Of a stretch of DNA of 64,000 nucleotides, positions 8,662 through 16,236 are shown piece by piece. Made by a program: the position numbers and the translations under genes. The stretch's first letter is position 1; each line of letters starts with the position of its first letter. The stretch is from Hyphomicrobiales bacterium (GTDB lineage Bacteria; Pseudomonadota; Alphaproteobacteria; Rhizobiales; Beijerinckiaceae): positions 82,929 through 146,928 of the forward strand of contig UBNE01000015.1 of assembly GCA_900466745.1 (NCBI GenBank), given 5' to 3'. The notes beneath the pieces are model-generated. The model made no database searches, was not told the DNA's origin, and worked only from the letters and a program-made list of their open reading frames with translations.

Positions 8662-8987
8662 GCATATCTCCGGAAGCGAAGGTTGTCGGGCAGAGAAGGC
8701 GATGTCGTCATCACCCTGCGTCACCCATGCGTCAGCATCCGCAAACGAGATACGGGAGTGGTGTCAAGATTATGACAGATTAGATCTCTACCTTGCCGAG
8801 TCAGGCGACAGAAAATGCGGCATTATTGTGCGATATTTTGAATTTTGAACCAGTTCACACCCATTTCCAAATTGCAGATTCTTATTGCTCATCGAATCGG
8901 CATGGCATGTGCTTTGCCTATAGGCTCCATAGGGGAAGGGAAGAAAAAGGGATGGATTGTTCAAACTTCAATCAGGCGGGGTAAGGA
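8662..8987. promoter_or_regulatory. Divergent, AT-rich intergenic region between exporter operon and MarR gene
   Basis: 326 bp without a convincing gene. It must hold the promoters of the leftward exporter operon and the rightward MarR gene. GC content drops clearly at 8765-8890. Notable elements are a direct repeat TTTTGAATTTTGAA near 8839-8852 and a TTGACA hexamer on the minus strand (8767-8762) that lacks a good -10 partner. MarR proteins often regulate their own divergent promoter region, so operators here are likely but not identified. Confidence 0.4.
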
Positions 8988-9602
8988 ATGCACTTCAAAT
9001 TGCATGGCGGCGAGCAATTTTCAGGCAGATCCTTGAATGGCCATGACAGGCCGAACGGCGATGGCGAAGTGGAGGATGGGGCGGAGCGAAGAGTTTCGGC
9101 CTTCGACCTCGCCCGCGTCATCGAGCGGGTCAGTCGGCGGTTCCTCGATTATCTGCGCCTCGAACTGGGCAAGCTCGGCATCGAGGACATTTCACCGGCA
9201 CAGGTGATGATTCTGCTCACCATCGGACAGGGCGAGATCGCCGTGCGCGATCTTCTCGATCGCGGGCATTACGGAGGCTCCAACGCCTCCTACAACCTCA
9301 AGCAGCTCGTCGAGAGCGGCTATCTCGAACGCGGGGCCTCTCCGCGCGACAGGCGGCTGGCGCGAATCTCTCTCTCGCTCAAAGGACAGATGCTGTGCGA
9401 GAGGCTGCGGCTGCTGGATGAGGCCCATCCGTTCGGCCCGCGCGCCGAGAACGGCGTCGGCGCCGATTTCCTGACCACCCATGAAACCCTGCGCCGGCTC
9501 GAGCAGTGGTGGAACGATTCCCTCCGCTATGGCGGCGTCCTGCTGGCCTCATGCATATCCTATTCGTTCATCGTTCAGGATCTGGTCAATTCGCTGCTCT
9601 GA
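8988..9602 (+). CDS. MarR-family winged-helix transcriptional regulator
   Basis: 204 residues. The winged helix-turn-helix spans about residues 60-135: ISPAQVMILLTIGQGEIAVRD leads to the recognition helix region YGGSNASYNLKQLVE, then the wing (SPRDRRLARISLS). The SNASYNLK segment recalls the rhizobial MarR subgroup that includes regulators of exopolysaccharide and cell-surface genes. That fits its place between an RTX secretion operon and glycosyltransferases, but the target is inference. GGGG precedes ATG 8988 by six bases. Family members known to me end near the FW/WW-x-D segment (here WWNDSLRY, about residue 180). This protein runs 20 residues further, into the start of the next gene, and overlaps it by 52 bp in another frame. 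Confidence 0.85.
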   Translation: MHFKLHGGEQFSGRSLNGHDRPNGDGEVEDGAERRVSAFDLARVIERVSRRFLDYLRLELGKLGIEDISPAQVMILLTIGQGEIAVRDLLDRGHYGGSNASYNLKQLVESGYLERGASPRDRRLARISLSLKGQMLCERLRLLDEAHPFGPRAENGVGADFLTTHETLRRLEQWWNDSLRYGGVLLASCISYSFIVQDLVNSLL

Positions 9603-10744
9603 TCGCGAGCCTCGTCGCCCAGGGCGACGAGGTCACGCTGATCAGCGAACGCCCCGCGCCGGAGCAGCCGGGCCTGCGCCAGCTCGCCTACACGGTCGGC
9701 GCGGCTCCGGCCCAGCACCCGGCGCTCGCCGCCACGGATTATCACCTGCGGACCGGCGAGGCCGTCGCCGGGCTGATGACCGCGCTCGCGGCGAGCGATC
9801 CGCCCGATGTGGTGATCGGACATACCGGCTGGGGCGGGCTTCTCTTCGCGCGCGACGCCCTGCCGGACGCCGCCCTGCTCGGCTATTGCGAATATTACTA
9901 CCGCAGCTCCGGGGCGGACCTCGACTTCGGCGCGACGGCGCCGATCCCCCTTTCGGAGCGGCAGCGCATCCGCATGCGCAACGCCGCGCAGCTTCTCACC
10001 CTCGATACGCTCGACGCCGCCTATGCACCGACCCGCTGGCAACGCCAGCAATATCCCGCCGCCTATCGCCAGCGCATCGCCGTCTGTCATGACGGCATCG
10101 ACACGGCGCTCTGCCGGCCCGATTCTCGGGCCCGCTTCACCCTGCCGGACGGCCGCGAGCTGACGCCGGGCATGCCCGTCGTTACCTTCGCGGCGCGCGA
10201 TCTCGATCCCTATCGCGGCTATCCGCAGTTCATGCGGGCCGCGGCCCTGCTGGCCGGGCGCCATCCCGAGCTGATCTTCGTCGCCGTCGGCGGCGACGGC
10301 GCCGGCTATGGACGCCCGCGCGAGGACGGCATGCCGTGGCGCGAGGCGATGCTGGCGGAGACCGGGCTGGCCGACCGTGTCGTCCATATCCCGTGGTTGC
10401 CCCATGAGCGCCTGATCGACCTGTTCCGGGTCTCGGCGGCGCATGTCTATCTGACGGTGCCCTTCGTCCTCTCCTGGTCGCTGCTGGAAGCCATGGCCAG
10501 CGGCTGCCTGGTGGTCGGCTCGGACACGCCGCCGGTGAAGGAAGTGATCCGGGACGGCCTCAACGGCCTCCTGACTCCGTTCGACGACCCGGCCCTGCTG
10601 GCGCAGCGAATCGCGGAGGCGTTTCAGCACCCGCCCCTGACGGCGCCGCTGCGCCGCGCCGCCCGCGAGACGGTCCGTGCCGGCTACGAGCGCGAGCGCT
10701 GCCTCGACCGCCAGCTCGGCTGGATCCGAAGGCTCGCGCAATAG
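9551..10744 (+). CDS. Glycosyltransferase family 4 protein
   Basis: 397 residues. ATG 9551 opens the classic first strand and glycine loop of the family (MHILFVHRSGSGQFAAL); the frame is open 15 codons further upstream, but that part is only shadow of the MarR gene. The C-terminal domain has the donor-site pattern: PVVTFAARDLDPYRGYPQF near residue 200, then SWSLLEAMASGCLVVGSDTPPVKEV near 315-340 with the conserved E/A-rich helix. It starts inside the 3' end of the MarR gene (52-bp overlap), which implies co-expression. It likely adds sugars to the same surface glycan as the glycosyltransferases at 1-4333. Donor and acceptor are unknown. Confidence 0.9.
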   Translation: MHILFVHRSGSGQFAALIASLVAQGDEVTLISERPAPEQPGLRQLAYTVGAAPAQHPALAATDYHLRTGEAVAGLMTALAASDPPDVVIGHTGWGGLLFARDALPDAALLGYCEYYYRSSGADLDFGATAPIPLSERQRIRMRNAAQLLTLDTLDAAYAPTRWQRQQYPAAYRQRIAVCHDGIDTALCRPDSRARFTLPDGRELTPGMPVVTFAARDLDPYRGYPQFMRAAALLAGRHPELIFVAVGGDGAGYGRPREDGMPWREAMLAETGLADRVVHIPWLPHERLIDLFRVSAAHVYLTVPFVLSWSLLEAMASGCLVVGSDTPPVKEVIRDGLNGLLTPFDDPALLAQRIAEAFQHPPLTAPLRRAARETVRAGYERERCLDRQLGWIRRLAQ

Positions 10745-10924
10745 GGGCTTGCTCGGGACCGTCGGCTCCCTCGGCGGGAAAGCCCCCTCATTCACCAGCC
10801 CGTGCCCGCGCACCAGGATATCGCTCTGCCCCGTCAAGCGCCCTTGCCGACTCCCGCCGACGCGGATCGGAACCGTCTCGGCGCCCCCCGCGTAAAGAGC
10901 GTAGTCTCGCAAGCCGAACAGGCG

Positions 10925-11320
10925 TCAGCCCGCCCCGGGCTCGACCTTCAGGAGCCGGATCACCCGCGGCTTCCCGCGCGGGTCCGGCCAGCCCATCGCC
11001 TGGCCTTCCGACAGGCCGATGAGCGCCGTTCCGACCCGGCTGAGAACGGAGACCAGCCCGGACGAGGAACGCCCGCGGCCGGAAACCAGGACGACGTCGC
11101 GCACCGCGCCGCTACGCTCCTCCAGATAGCGCCCCGCGCGGTTCAGGGCGAGGCAGCCCGCCGGCGCGGTCCCGGCCGGCACGATCCGCGCGCGGTGCAA
11201 CTCGTTGCCGAGGCGCGAGGCCGCGGCGTAACGGCCATCCGCCACCGCCTCGCGGACGACGCGCCTCAGCACCGCGAGGTCCTGATCGGTGATCGTGATC
11301 TCTGGAAGGTCCACTCTCAC
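10925..11320 (-). CDS. rnk: Rnk-like GreA/GreB-type RNA polymerase-binding factor
   Basis: 131 residues, matching nucleoside diphosphate kinase regulator Rnk. There is a short N-terminal coil (ITITDQDLAVLRRVV), then a FKBP-like GreA C-terminal domain with the patterns NELHRARIVP, VSVLSRVGTALIGLSEGQ and a closing DPRGKPRVIRLLKV strand. Rnk binds RNA polymerase near the secondary channel; the name reflects an indirect effect on Ndk. The protein lacks the long GreA coiled coil with its acidic tip, so transcript-cleavage stimulation is not expected. GTG 11320 is used; a second GTG at 11314 is equally possible. It is a monocistronic gene convergent with the glycosyltransferase. Confidence 0.75.
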   Translation of the reverse strand: MRVDLPEITITDQDLAVLRRVVREAVADGRYAAASRLGNELHRARIVPAGTAPAGCLALNRAGRYLEERSGAVRDVVLVSGRGRSSSGLVSVLSRVGTALIGLSEGQAMGWPDPRGKPRVIRLLKVEPGAG

Positions 11321-11420
11321 TATCCCGCCGGCTTTCCCGAGGGCGAGCGCCGGCTCTCGCCACGAAGTCGCCGGCGGGCGCGGCCCGCCGGCACGTCACA
11401 GGGCCGCTTCGGCCCGAAGG

Positions 11421-11555
11421 CTAGCGCCCGACCCGCCTGTTCGGCAGGCCCTGCTGCTTGCCGAGGTCGGCGACCGAGGTCGCGGCCTGCGGCGGAAGCT
11501 TCGGCTGCTTCGGCTTCTTCGCTTCCCTGTTTCCGTTGCGCTTCTTCTTGCTCAT
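11421..11555 (-). CDS. Small basic conserved-type protein, 44 residues
   Basis: ATG 11555 begins MSKKKRNGNREAKKPKQP, a strongly basic start followed by a Pro-rich linker and a short tail ending PNRRVGR. I recall very similar small proteins with a KKxxGNREAKKPKQ core as hypothetical genes throughout Rhizobiales, so I take it as real despite its size. A GGGAAG stretch lies about 10 bases upstream. The frame continues upstream without stop, but only this part has protein-like composition. Function is unknown; the charge suggests nucleic-acid or ribosome contact. Confidence 0.6.
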   Translation of the reverse strand: MSKKKRNGNREAKKPKQPKLPPQAATSVADLGKQQGLPNRRVGR

Positions 11556-12112
11556 GATCTGGTCTTCCCGCTGGGAGGCCGCCGGCAGCGCGCATGGCCG
11601 CCCCGGCCACGGCACGGCACCCTGGACAGCCTCCGATCTGCTGGAATGGCCCGAGCCTTCGCCTGCGGGCGAACGACATCCGCACGACATGTCGCCCATC
11701 GCATGGCGGCGCAGGCTCGCGCCGGCGCAGTTACCCTGGCCCGGGCGCCCCCGACCTGCCGTCAGGCGGCGCGCCGAACCAGGGCTACTGCCGTGCGAGC
11801 TGGCAGGCGGTGCACAAGACACCCGCCGGAAGAAGAATTCCAATCATGACCTAATGATATTTCGATGAATTATACGGAAAGTCAAATCCGCAACACTCTA
11901 CCGGACTTGGTTGAAAATAGCTTTTCTCGGCCCATATCGGAACCATGCCAAATTCAACCTGGAATCTCACGCCGAGAACGATCCGGAAGGCACATGTCTT
12001 TACCCGGAGAGGATTCCCGCCGGCCTGACAATACTGCCGACGGCCCTCTCCGGGTCACGAGCCCATCCGATCGTGATTTTGGCGCCGCCTTGCCGGCGCA
12101 GGAGGAGATTCC
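11556..12112. other. Intergenic stretch without a supported gene
   Basis: 557 bp between two small genes. Several frames are open by chance in the GC-rich part (11570-11830), but none has a ribosome-binding site or recognisable protein. The segment 11830-11960 is AT-rich (CCTAATGATATTTCG, AATTATACGG) and is the likely promoter zone for the rightward small zinc-ribbon gene. Nothing else stands out. Confidence 0.4.
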
Positions 12113-12316
12113 ATGGCCGGCCGTTCCAGATTGGTCTGCGCAAGCTGCCGTCGCCCCGTGCCCCGCGCCGCCGCCCGCTGCCCCTGGTGCGCGGGCCCGG
12201 TCGACCCCGTCAGGCAGCGGCTGGGCGCGGCCCGATACCCATGCCTGTCCGGCGATATCGGCGCGGCGCATCCGCCCGGCGCCAGGCCGGCCGAGGGTCA
12301 CGCCAACCGCCCCTGA
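12113..12316 (+). CDS. Small putative zinc-ribbon protein, 67 residues
   Basis: The product has two CxxC knuckles (CASC at residues 9-12 and CPWC at 24-27), the spacing of a small zinc ribbon, then a Pro/Ala-rich tail. Three independent signs favour a real gene: AGGAGG seven bases before ATG, an AT-rich upstream region, and an intrinsic-terminator-like hairpin directly after the TGA. I know no named family for it. It could bind nucleic acid or be a subunit-like zinc protein. Its codon use is ordinary for the window. Confidence 0.5.
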   Translation: MAGRSRLVCASCRRPVPRAAARCPWCAGPVDPVRQRLGAARYPCLSGDIGAAHPPGARPAEGHANRP

Positions 12317-12345
12317 GAAGCCCCGTTCCGGCGGGCTTCTTCCAT
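12317..12345 (+). terminator. Hairpin directly after the small zinc-ribbon gene
   Basis: Arms GAAGCCC (12317-12323) and GGGCTTC (12333-12339) pair perfectly around a 9-nt loop, followed by a T/C-rich TTCC. The hairpin starts at the base after the TGA stop. It supports 12113-12316 as a transcribed gene. Confidence 0.55.
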
Positions 12346-12413
12346 CTCCGACCGGCGGGACGTGCGCGATCGCATCGCCGCCGTCCGTCGACGGGAGGCG
12401 CAAGGATGCATCC

Positions 12414-12482
12414 CCGAACGAAAGGGCCCGGCAGAGCCGGGCGCTGGACGAGGCCCGGGCCGCCTCGCTGGCGGCCCGGGCC
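12414..12482 (-). terminator. Tandem hairpins ending the polyamine operon
   Basis: Read leftward from the dehydrogenase stop, there is first a perfect 13-bp inverted repeat (12452-12464 with 12470-12482, 5-nt loop). Then comes a 7-bp GCCCGGC hairpin (12426-12432 with 12436-12442) followed by CCTTTCGTT. The second is a good intrinsic terminator; the first may stabilise the 3' end. Confidence 0.65.
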
Positions 12483-12504
12483 CGGAAAGCGGGTTCCGCG
12501 CCGC

Positions 12505-13791
12505 TCAGGCGGCCGGAACCGGGTCGGCCTGCGCGGTCTCGCGGGCGGGCTCGGCGAAGCGCAGCCGCCGGTCGCCCTCGGCGTCCTTGATGCGCGTCGG
12601 CAGGCCCATGCGGTCGAGCAGGGCGAGGAAGGGCTTCGGCGCCAGCTCCTCGACATTGACCATCTTCCGCACGTCCCACGCGCCGTTGGCGACGAGCAGC
12701 GCCGCGGCGACGGCCGGGACGCCCGCCGTATAGGAGATCGCCTGGCTGCCGACCTCGGCGAAGGCCTCGGCATGGTCGGCGACGTTGTAGATAAAGACCT
12801 CGCGCGCCTTGCCGTCCTTCACGCCCTTGACCACATCGCCGATGCAGGTCTTGCCGACATAGCCCGGCGCGAGCGAGGACGGGTCGGGCAGCACGGCCTT
12901 GACCACCTTGAGCGGGATCACCTCCTGGCCCTCCGCCGTCCTGACCGGCTGCTCCGAGAGCAGGCCGAGATTCTTCAGCACGTTGAAGACGGTGATGTAG
13001 CGCTCGCCGAAGCCCATCCAGAAGCGGACATCCGGCACGTCGAGATTCTTCGACAGCGAGTGGATCTCGTCATGGCCGGTGAGATAGGCGGTCCGCTTCC
13101 CGACGACGGGCAGGTCCCATTCCTTGCCGACCTCGAACATCTTGTTCGAGGTCCACCGGCCCTTCTGCCAGGACCAGACCTGGCCGGTGAACTCGCGGAA
13201 ATTGATCTCGGGATCGAAATTGGTGGCGAAGTAGCGGCCATGGTCGCCGGCATTGATGTCGACGATGTCGATCGAGTCGATCCTGTCGAAATAATCGTCC
13301 TGCGCCAGCCGGGCATAGGCGTTGACGACGCCCGGGTCGAAGCCCGCGCCGAGGATGGCGGTGACGCCGGCGCTGGCGCATTCGGCCTGCCGCTTCCACT
13401 CGTAATTGCCGTACCAGGGCGGCGTCTCGCAGATCTTCAGCGGGTCCTCGTGGATCGCCGTGTCGATATAGGCGGCGCCGGTGGCGAGGCAGGCCGAGAG
13501 CACCGACATGTTGAGGAAGGCCGAGCCGACATTGATGACGATCGCGCTCTTCGTCTCCCGGATCAGCGCGGCCGTCCGCTCGACGTCGAGAGCGTCGAGC
13601 CCGTGCGCCAGCAGGCGCCCGCCCGTCTTCAGGCTGCCCTTGGCGTGGACCGAATCGACGATGGCCTCGGCCTTCGCCCGGGTCCGCGACGCGATGTGGA
13701 TGTCGCCGAGAACGTCGTTGTTCTGCGCGCATTTGTGGGCGACGACGTGGCCTACGCCGCCGGCGCCGACAATCAGGACATTTCTCTTCAT
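12505..13791 (-). CDS. Carboxynorspermidine/carboxyspermidine dehydrogenase (saccharopine dehydrogenase family)
   Basis: 428 residues. It reductively condenses a diamine (putrescine or diaminopropane) with aspartate semialdehyde using NADPH, giving carboxy(nor)spermidine. The N-terminal Rossmann fold opens VLIVGAGGVGHVVAHKCAQ (residues 4-22). Later family blocks include AAYIDTAIHEDP, ILGAGFDPGVVNAYA and DIVDINAGDHG. The 428-residue length fits. ATG 13791 is preceded by AAAGGAGG at 11 bases. The decarboxylase for its product lies 44 bp upstream on the same strand, giving a complete two-step spermidine route. In alphaproteobacteria this pathway replaces the SpeD-SpeE route for spermidine, so the substrate is more likely putrescine. 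A terminator follows the gene. Confidence 0.92.
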   Translation of the reverse strand: MKRNVLIVGAGGVGHVVAHKCAQNNDVLGDIHIASRTRAKAEAIVDSVHAKGSLKTGGRLLAHGLDALDVERTAALIRETKSAIVINVGSAFLNMSVLSACLATGAAYIDTAIHEDPLKICETPPWYGNYEWKRQAECASAGVTAILGAGFDPGVVNAYARLAQDDYFDRIDSIDIVDINAGDHGRYFATNFDPEINFREFTGQVWSWQKGRWTSNKMFEVGKEWDLPVVGKRTAYLTGHDEIHSLSKNLDVPDVRFWMGFGERYITVFNVLKNLGLLSEQPVRTAEGQEVIPLKVVKAVLPDPSSLAPGYVGKTCIGDVVKGVKDGKAREVFIYNVADHAEAFAEVGSQAISYTAGVPAVAAALLVANGAWDVRKMVNVEELAPKPFLALLDRMGLPTRIKDAEGDRRLRFAEPARETAQADPVPAA

Positions 13792-13835
13792 TTTGGCTGG
13801 GGCCTCCTTTCGGTTTTCGGATGTTCGGCCGCGTT

Positions 13836-14933
13836 TCAGGACAGGCTCGCGCGGTAGTCCCGGTAGGAAAAGGAGCGGACGAGGCGCAGGCTGCCGTCGA
13901 GCTCCCGCAGGACGATGGACGGCATCTGCACGCCGTTGAACCAGTTCTTCTTCACCATGGTGTAGCCCGCCGCGTCCTGGATCGAGATGCGGTCGCCGGG
14001 CGCCAGTTCGCGGTCGAAGGCGAATTCGCCGAAGATGTCGCCGGCCAGGCACGATTTGCCGCAGATCATGTAGCGGTGCCCGCCCTCGTCCGGCTCGACG
14101 CGCGCCTGCTGCCGGTAGATCAGCAGGTCGAGCATATGGGCCTCGACCGAGCTGTCGACGACGGCGAGGTTCTTGCCGTTGAAGAGCGTGTCGAGCACCG
14201 TGACCTCCAGCGTCGTGCTGCGCGTCACCGCCGCCTCGCCGGGCTCGAGATAGACCTGCACGCCGTGGCGCTGCGAAAACGTCGCGAGCCGCTCGCAGAA
14301 CGCCGCGAGCGGATAGCCCTCCCCGGTGAAGTGGATGCCGCCGCCCAGGCTGATCCAGGAGACCCGCGAGAACAGCGCGCCGAACCGCTCCTCGACCTGG
14401 CCGAGCATGCGGTCGAACAAGGCGAAATCGCCGTTCTCGCAGTTGTTGTGGACCATGAAGCCGTCGATCCGGTCGATGACCTGCGCGATCCGCTCCGGAT
14501 CCCATTCGCCGAGGCGGCTGAAGGGGCGCGCCGGGTCGGCGAGGTCGAAATTCGACGCGCTGATGCCGGGGTTGAGCCGCAGGCCCCGGCTCAGCCCGCC
14601 GGTGCGATCGGCGAAGCGTTCGAGCTGGCGGATCGAGTTGAAGACGATCTTGTCGGCATTGGCGACGACCTCGTCGATCTCGTGATCGGCGAAGGCGACG
14701 CTGTAGGCATGGGTCTCGCCGCCGAATTCCTCGCGGCCGAGCTTCACCTCGAACAGCGACGAGGAGGTCGTGCCGTCGATATGCTCGCGCATCAGGTCGA
14801 AGACGGACCATGTCGCGAAGCATTTCAGCGCCAGCACGACCTTGGCGCCGGAGCGCCGACGAACCTCGTCGATGATCCGCAGGTTGCGCAGCAGCTTGCT
14901 CTTGTCGATCAGGTAGTAGGGTGTCGCGATCAT
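13836..14933 (-). CDS. nspC: Carboxynorspermidine/carboxyspermidine decarboxylase
   Basis: PLP-dependent fold-III decarboxylase, 365 residues, which removes CO2 from carboxy(nor)spermidine to give (nor)spermidine. The N-terminus IATPYYLIDKSKLLRNL and the PLP-lysine region KVVLALKCFATW (Lys near residue 37) are typical. SLGGGIHFTGEGYP is the phosphate-binding Gly-rich loop, and ICGKSCLAGDIFGEF is the substrate/catalytic Cys block. AAGG lies six bases before ATG 14933. It is first of the two-gene polyamine operon with the dehydrogenase. Upstream on the same strand lies a 166-bp leader with a hairpin (14973-14994) and a short ORF with a strong ribosome-binding site, which could take part in control. 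Confidence 0.93.
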   Translation of the reverse strand: MIATPYYLIDKSKLLRNLRIIDEVRRRSGAKVVLALKCFATWSVFDLMREHIDGTTSSSLFEVKLGREEFGGETHAYSVAFADHEIDEVVANADKIVFNSIRQLERFADRTGGLSRGLRLNPGISASNFDLADPARPFSRLGEWDPERIAQVIDRIDGFMVHNNCENGDFALFDRMLGQVEERFGALFSRVSWISLGGGIHFTGEGYPLAAFCERLATFSQRHGVQVYLEPGEAAVTRSTTLEVTVLDTLFNGKNLAVVDSSVEAHMLDLLIYRQQARVEPDEGGHRYMICGKSCLAGDIFGEFAFDRELAPGDRISIQDAAGYTMVKKNWFNGVQMPSIVLRELDGSLRLVRSFSYRDYRASLS

Positions 14934-15099
14934 CGGGACCTTGCGCCATGCGCTGCGATGGTGACGCCAGCCGGCACGGCGGAGGCGCCATGCCGGGTAA
15001 CGATCGGGAAAAGCCTGCCGGCGCGAGGGGCTCGCGGACCGTCAGCTCGGATGGGAGGCGGAAAGGACGGCGCCGGTCACGCGGCCGGGGCCGGGGCGC
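14934..15099 (-). promoter_or_regulatory. Leader region between short ORF and nspC
   Basis: 166 bp with no gene. A 9-bp hairpin with one G-T wobble (14973-14981 with 14986-14994, 4-nt loop) lies 40 nt before the nspC start. Position and structure would suit post-transcriptional control, but I cannot match it to a known riboswitch. Confidence 0.35.
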
Positions 15100-15354
15100 T
15101 CACGCTGAGGGAGGAGGGGCAGCGAGGTCCCCGCGGAAGGCGAGCGCTTTCGCACTGTTTCCCCTCCGCTTCGTCTGTCGGTGGAACGGATCGGCGTGCA
15201 AGCGCGCCGGATGCCCGCCGGGTCGGCCCGGGCTACCCCTGTCGATGGCCCTGGCCGGCGCACGCGCCGCGCGCGCAGCAAGGATTTCTTCCGTTTGGGA
15301 GGCAATCAGTAAAACTGAGCCCATCCCCAATTGGAAGAGGGCGTCGTGAGACAT
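15100..15354 (-). CDS. Short ORF upstream of the polyamine operon, possibly a leader peptide or gene remnant
   Basis: 84 codons from ATG 15354, which is preceded by GGGGAGG at five bases, one of the best ribosome-binding sites in the window. The first 25 residues (MSHDALFQLGMGSVLL, then ASQTEE) look protein-like and use codons rare in this genome, including TTA. The rest is Ala/Arg/Pro-rich and reads like untranslated GC-rich DNA. The N-terminal pattern vaguely reminds me of N-termini of rhizobial polyamine enzymes, but I cannot verify this. It may be a leader peptide controlling nspC, or the stub of a decayed gene whose 3' part was lost. Only the start signal and the first third are convincing. 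Confidence 0.4.
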   Translation of the reverse strand: MSHDALFQLGMGSVLLIASQTEEILAARAARAPARAIDRGSPGRPGGHPARLHADPFHRQTKRRGNSAKALAFRGDLAAPPPSA

Positions 15355-15591
15355 ACCGTCCTCCCCAACCAGCAGATGTAGCCTGCATCAGATGATGGCC
15401 GAGCCTATAGCATCGGGCAGCCGGCAGTTCAACCTGCAAGCCCGGCGACGAAGCTGGCCGAGCCGCCGCACCGTTTCGACGGCGCGGCGGATTATCCCTG
15501 CGGCGGAGGGATTCTACCGGACCGGGCCCGGTCTTCTCTGCCGAACCGGGCGACTAGACTATCGGCTTTTCGCGATGGTCGGCGGCCGTGC
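15355..15591. other. Intergenic region downstream of the XRE-cupin gene
   Basis: 237 bp between the XRE-cupin regulator stop and the short ORF start. No supported gene; a rightward open frame here has no ribosome-binding site. It should contain the promoter of the leftward polyamine transcript, but no clear -35/-10 pair is visible. Confidence 0.35.
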
Positions 15592-16236
15592 CTACCCCTC
15601 CCGGGCCGGCGGGCCGGAATGCAGGGTGGTCACCCAGATCGCGCGCGCCACCTCCTGCTCGGGATTGTCGAACATATGGGGCACGGTGCTGGGGAAGCAG
15701 ACGCTGTCCCCCGCCGCGAGCACGTGAGGCTCGTGATCGAGCCAGATCCGGACCCGGCCGGCCAGGACATAGACCGCCTTCTCGCCGACATGCTGGACGA
15801 AATCGGCGCCGGAGGACGCACCCGGATTGAGCGTCAGCTCGTAGATCTCCAGCGCCCCGCCCTGGGCCGGCGTCAGCGATTCCTTGAGCACGCCGCTCGC
15901 CGTCAGCCGCAGCAGGCGCCGGTCGTTGCGGCGCACGATGTATTGCGACGAGGGATCGGGCGCATGCGGCTCGAAGAAATAGGAGATCGGCACGCCGAGC
16001 GCGACGCTGAGCAGCCTGAGGCTGCGGATCGAGGGCGAGGCCAGCCCCCGCTCGAGCTGGCTGATCATGCCGGTGGAAAGCCCGGTGCGCCGGGCCAGCT
16101 CCTGGATCGAGAAGCCGGCGCGCTGGCGCAGCAGCCGCACCGTCTCGCCGAGGCGATGCTCGGCATCCTCGGGCAGCACGATGGCTTCGCCGGCCGTCCT
16201 CTCCGGCGTCTCCGCCTCAGCCGCGTCCCTGCTCAT
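15592..16236 (-). CDS. XRE-family regulator with C-terminal cupin domain
   Basis: 214 residues. An N-terminal HTH of the Cro/C1 type (about residues 30-85: LGETVRLLRQRAGFSIQELARRTG opens it, then STGMISQLERG as recognition helix) is followed by a small-molecule-binding cupin (about 135-210, with GEKAVYVLAGRVRIW and FPSTVPHMFDNP). Members such as PuuR-type regulators sense amino-acid or amine metabolites. ATG 16236 is chosen for its perfect GGGGAGG six bases upstream; a longer frame to 16413 lacks such a site. Divergent from the dipeptide-type ABC/oxidoreductase operon, which it probably controls. A TTCAAC-CAT-GTTGAA palindrome in the shared region is a candidate operator. Confidence 0.9.
   Translation of the reverse strand: MSRDAAEAETPERTAGEAIVLPEDAEHRLGETVRLLRQRAGFSIQELARRTGLSTGMISQLERGLASPSIRSLRLLSVALGVPISYFFEPHAPDPSSQYIVRRNDRRLLRLTASGVLKESLTPAQGGALEIYELTLNPGASSGADFVQHVGEKAVYVLAGRVRIWLDHEPHVLAAGDSVCFPSTVPHMFDNPEQEVARAIWVTTLHSGPPAREG

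Noticed and set aside
8739..8767. Sigma-70 promoter for prtD on the minus strand from a TTGACA hexamer
   Set aside because: The hexamer at 8767-8762 has no acceptable -10 partner at 16-18 bp spacing, so I do not call a promoter.
11911..13857. 648-codon rightward frame across the small genes and the polyamine dehydrogenase
   Set aside because: Most of it is antisense to the carboxynorspermidine dehydrogenase; the remainder covers intergenic hairpins. No family resemblance.
15392..15727. Rightward 111-codon frame downstream of the XRE-cupin gene
   Set aside because: No ribosome-binding site, partly antisense to the regulator gene, and no protein-like composition.
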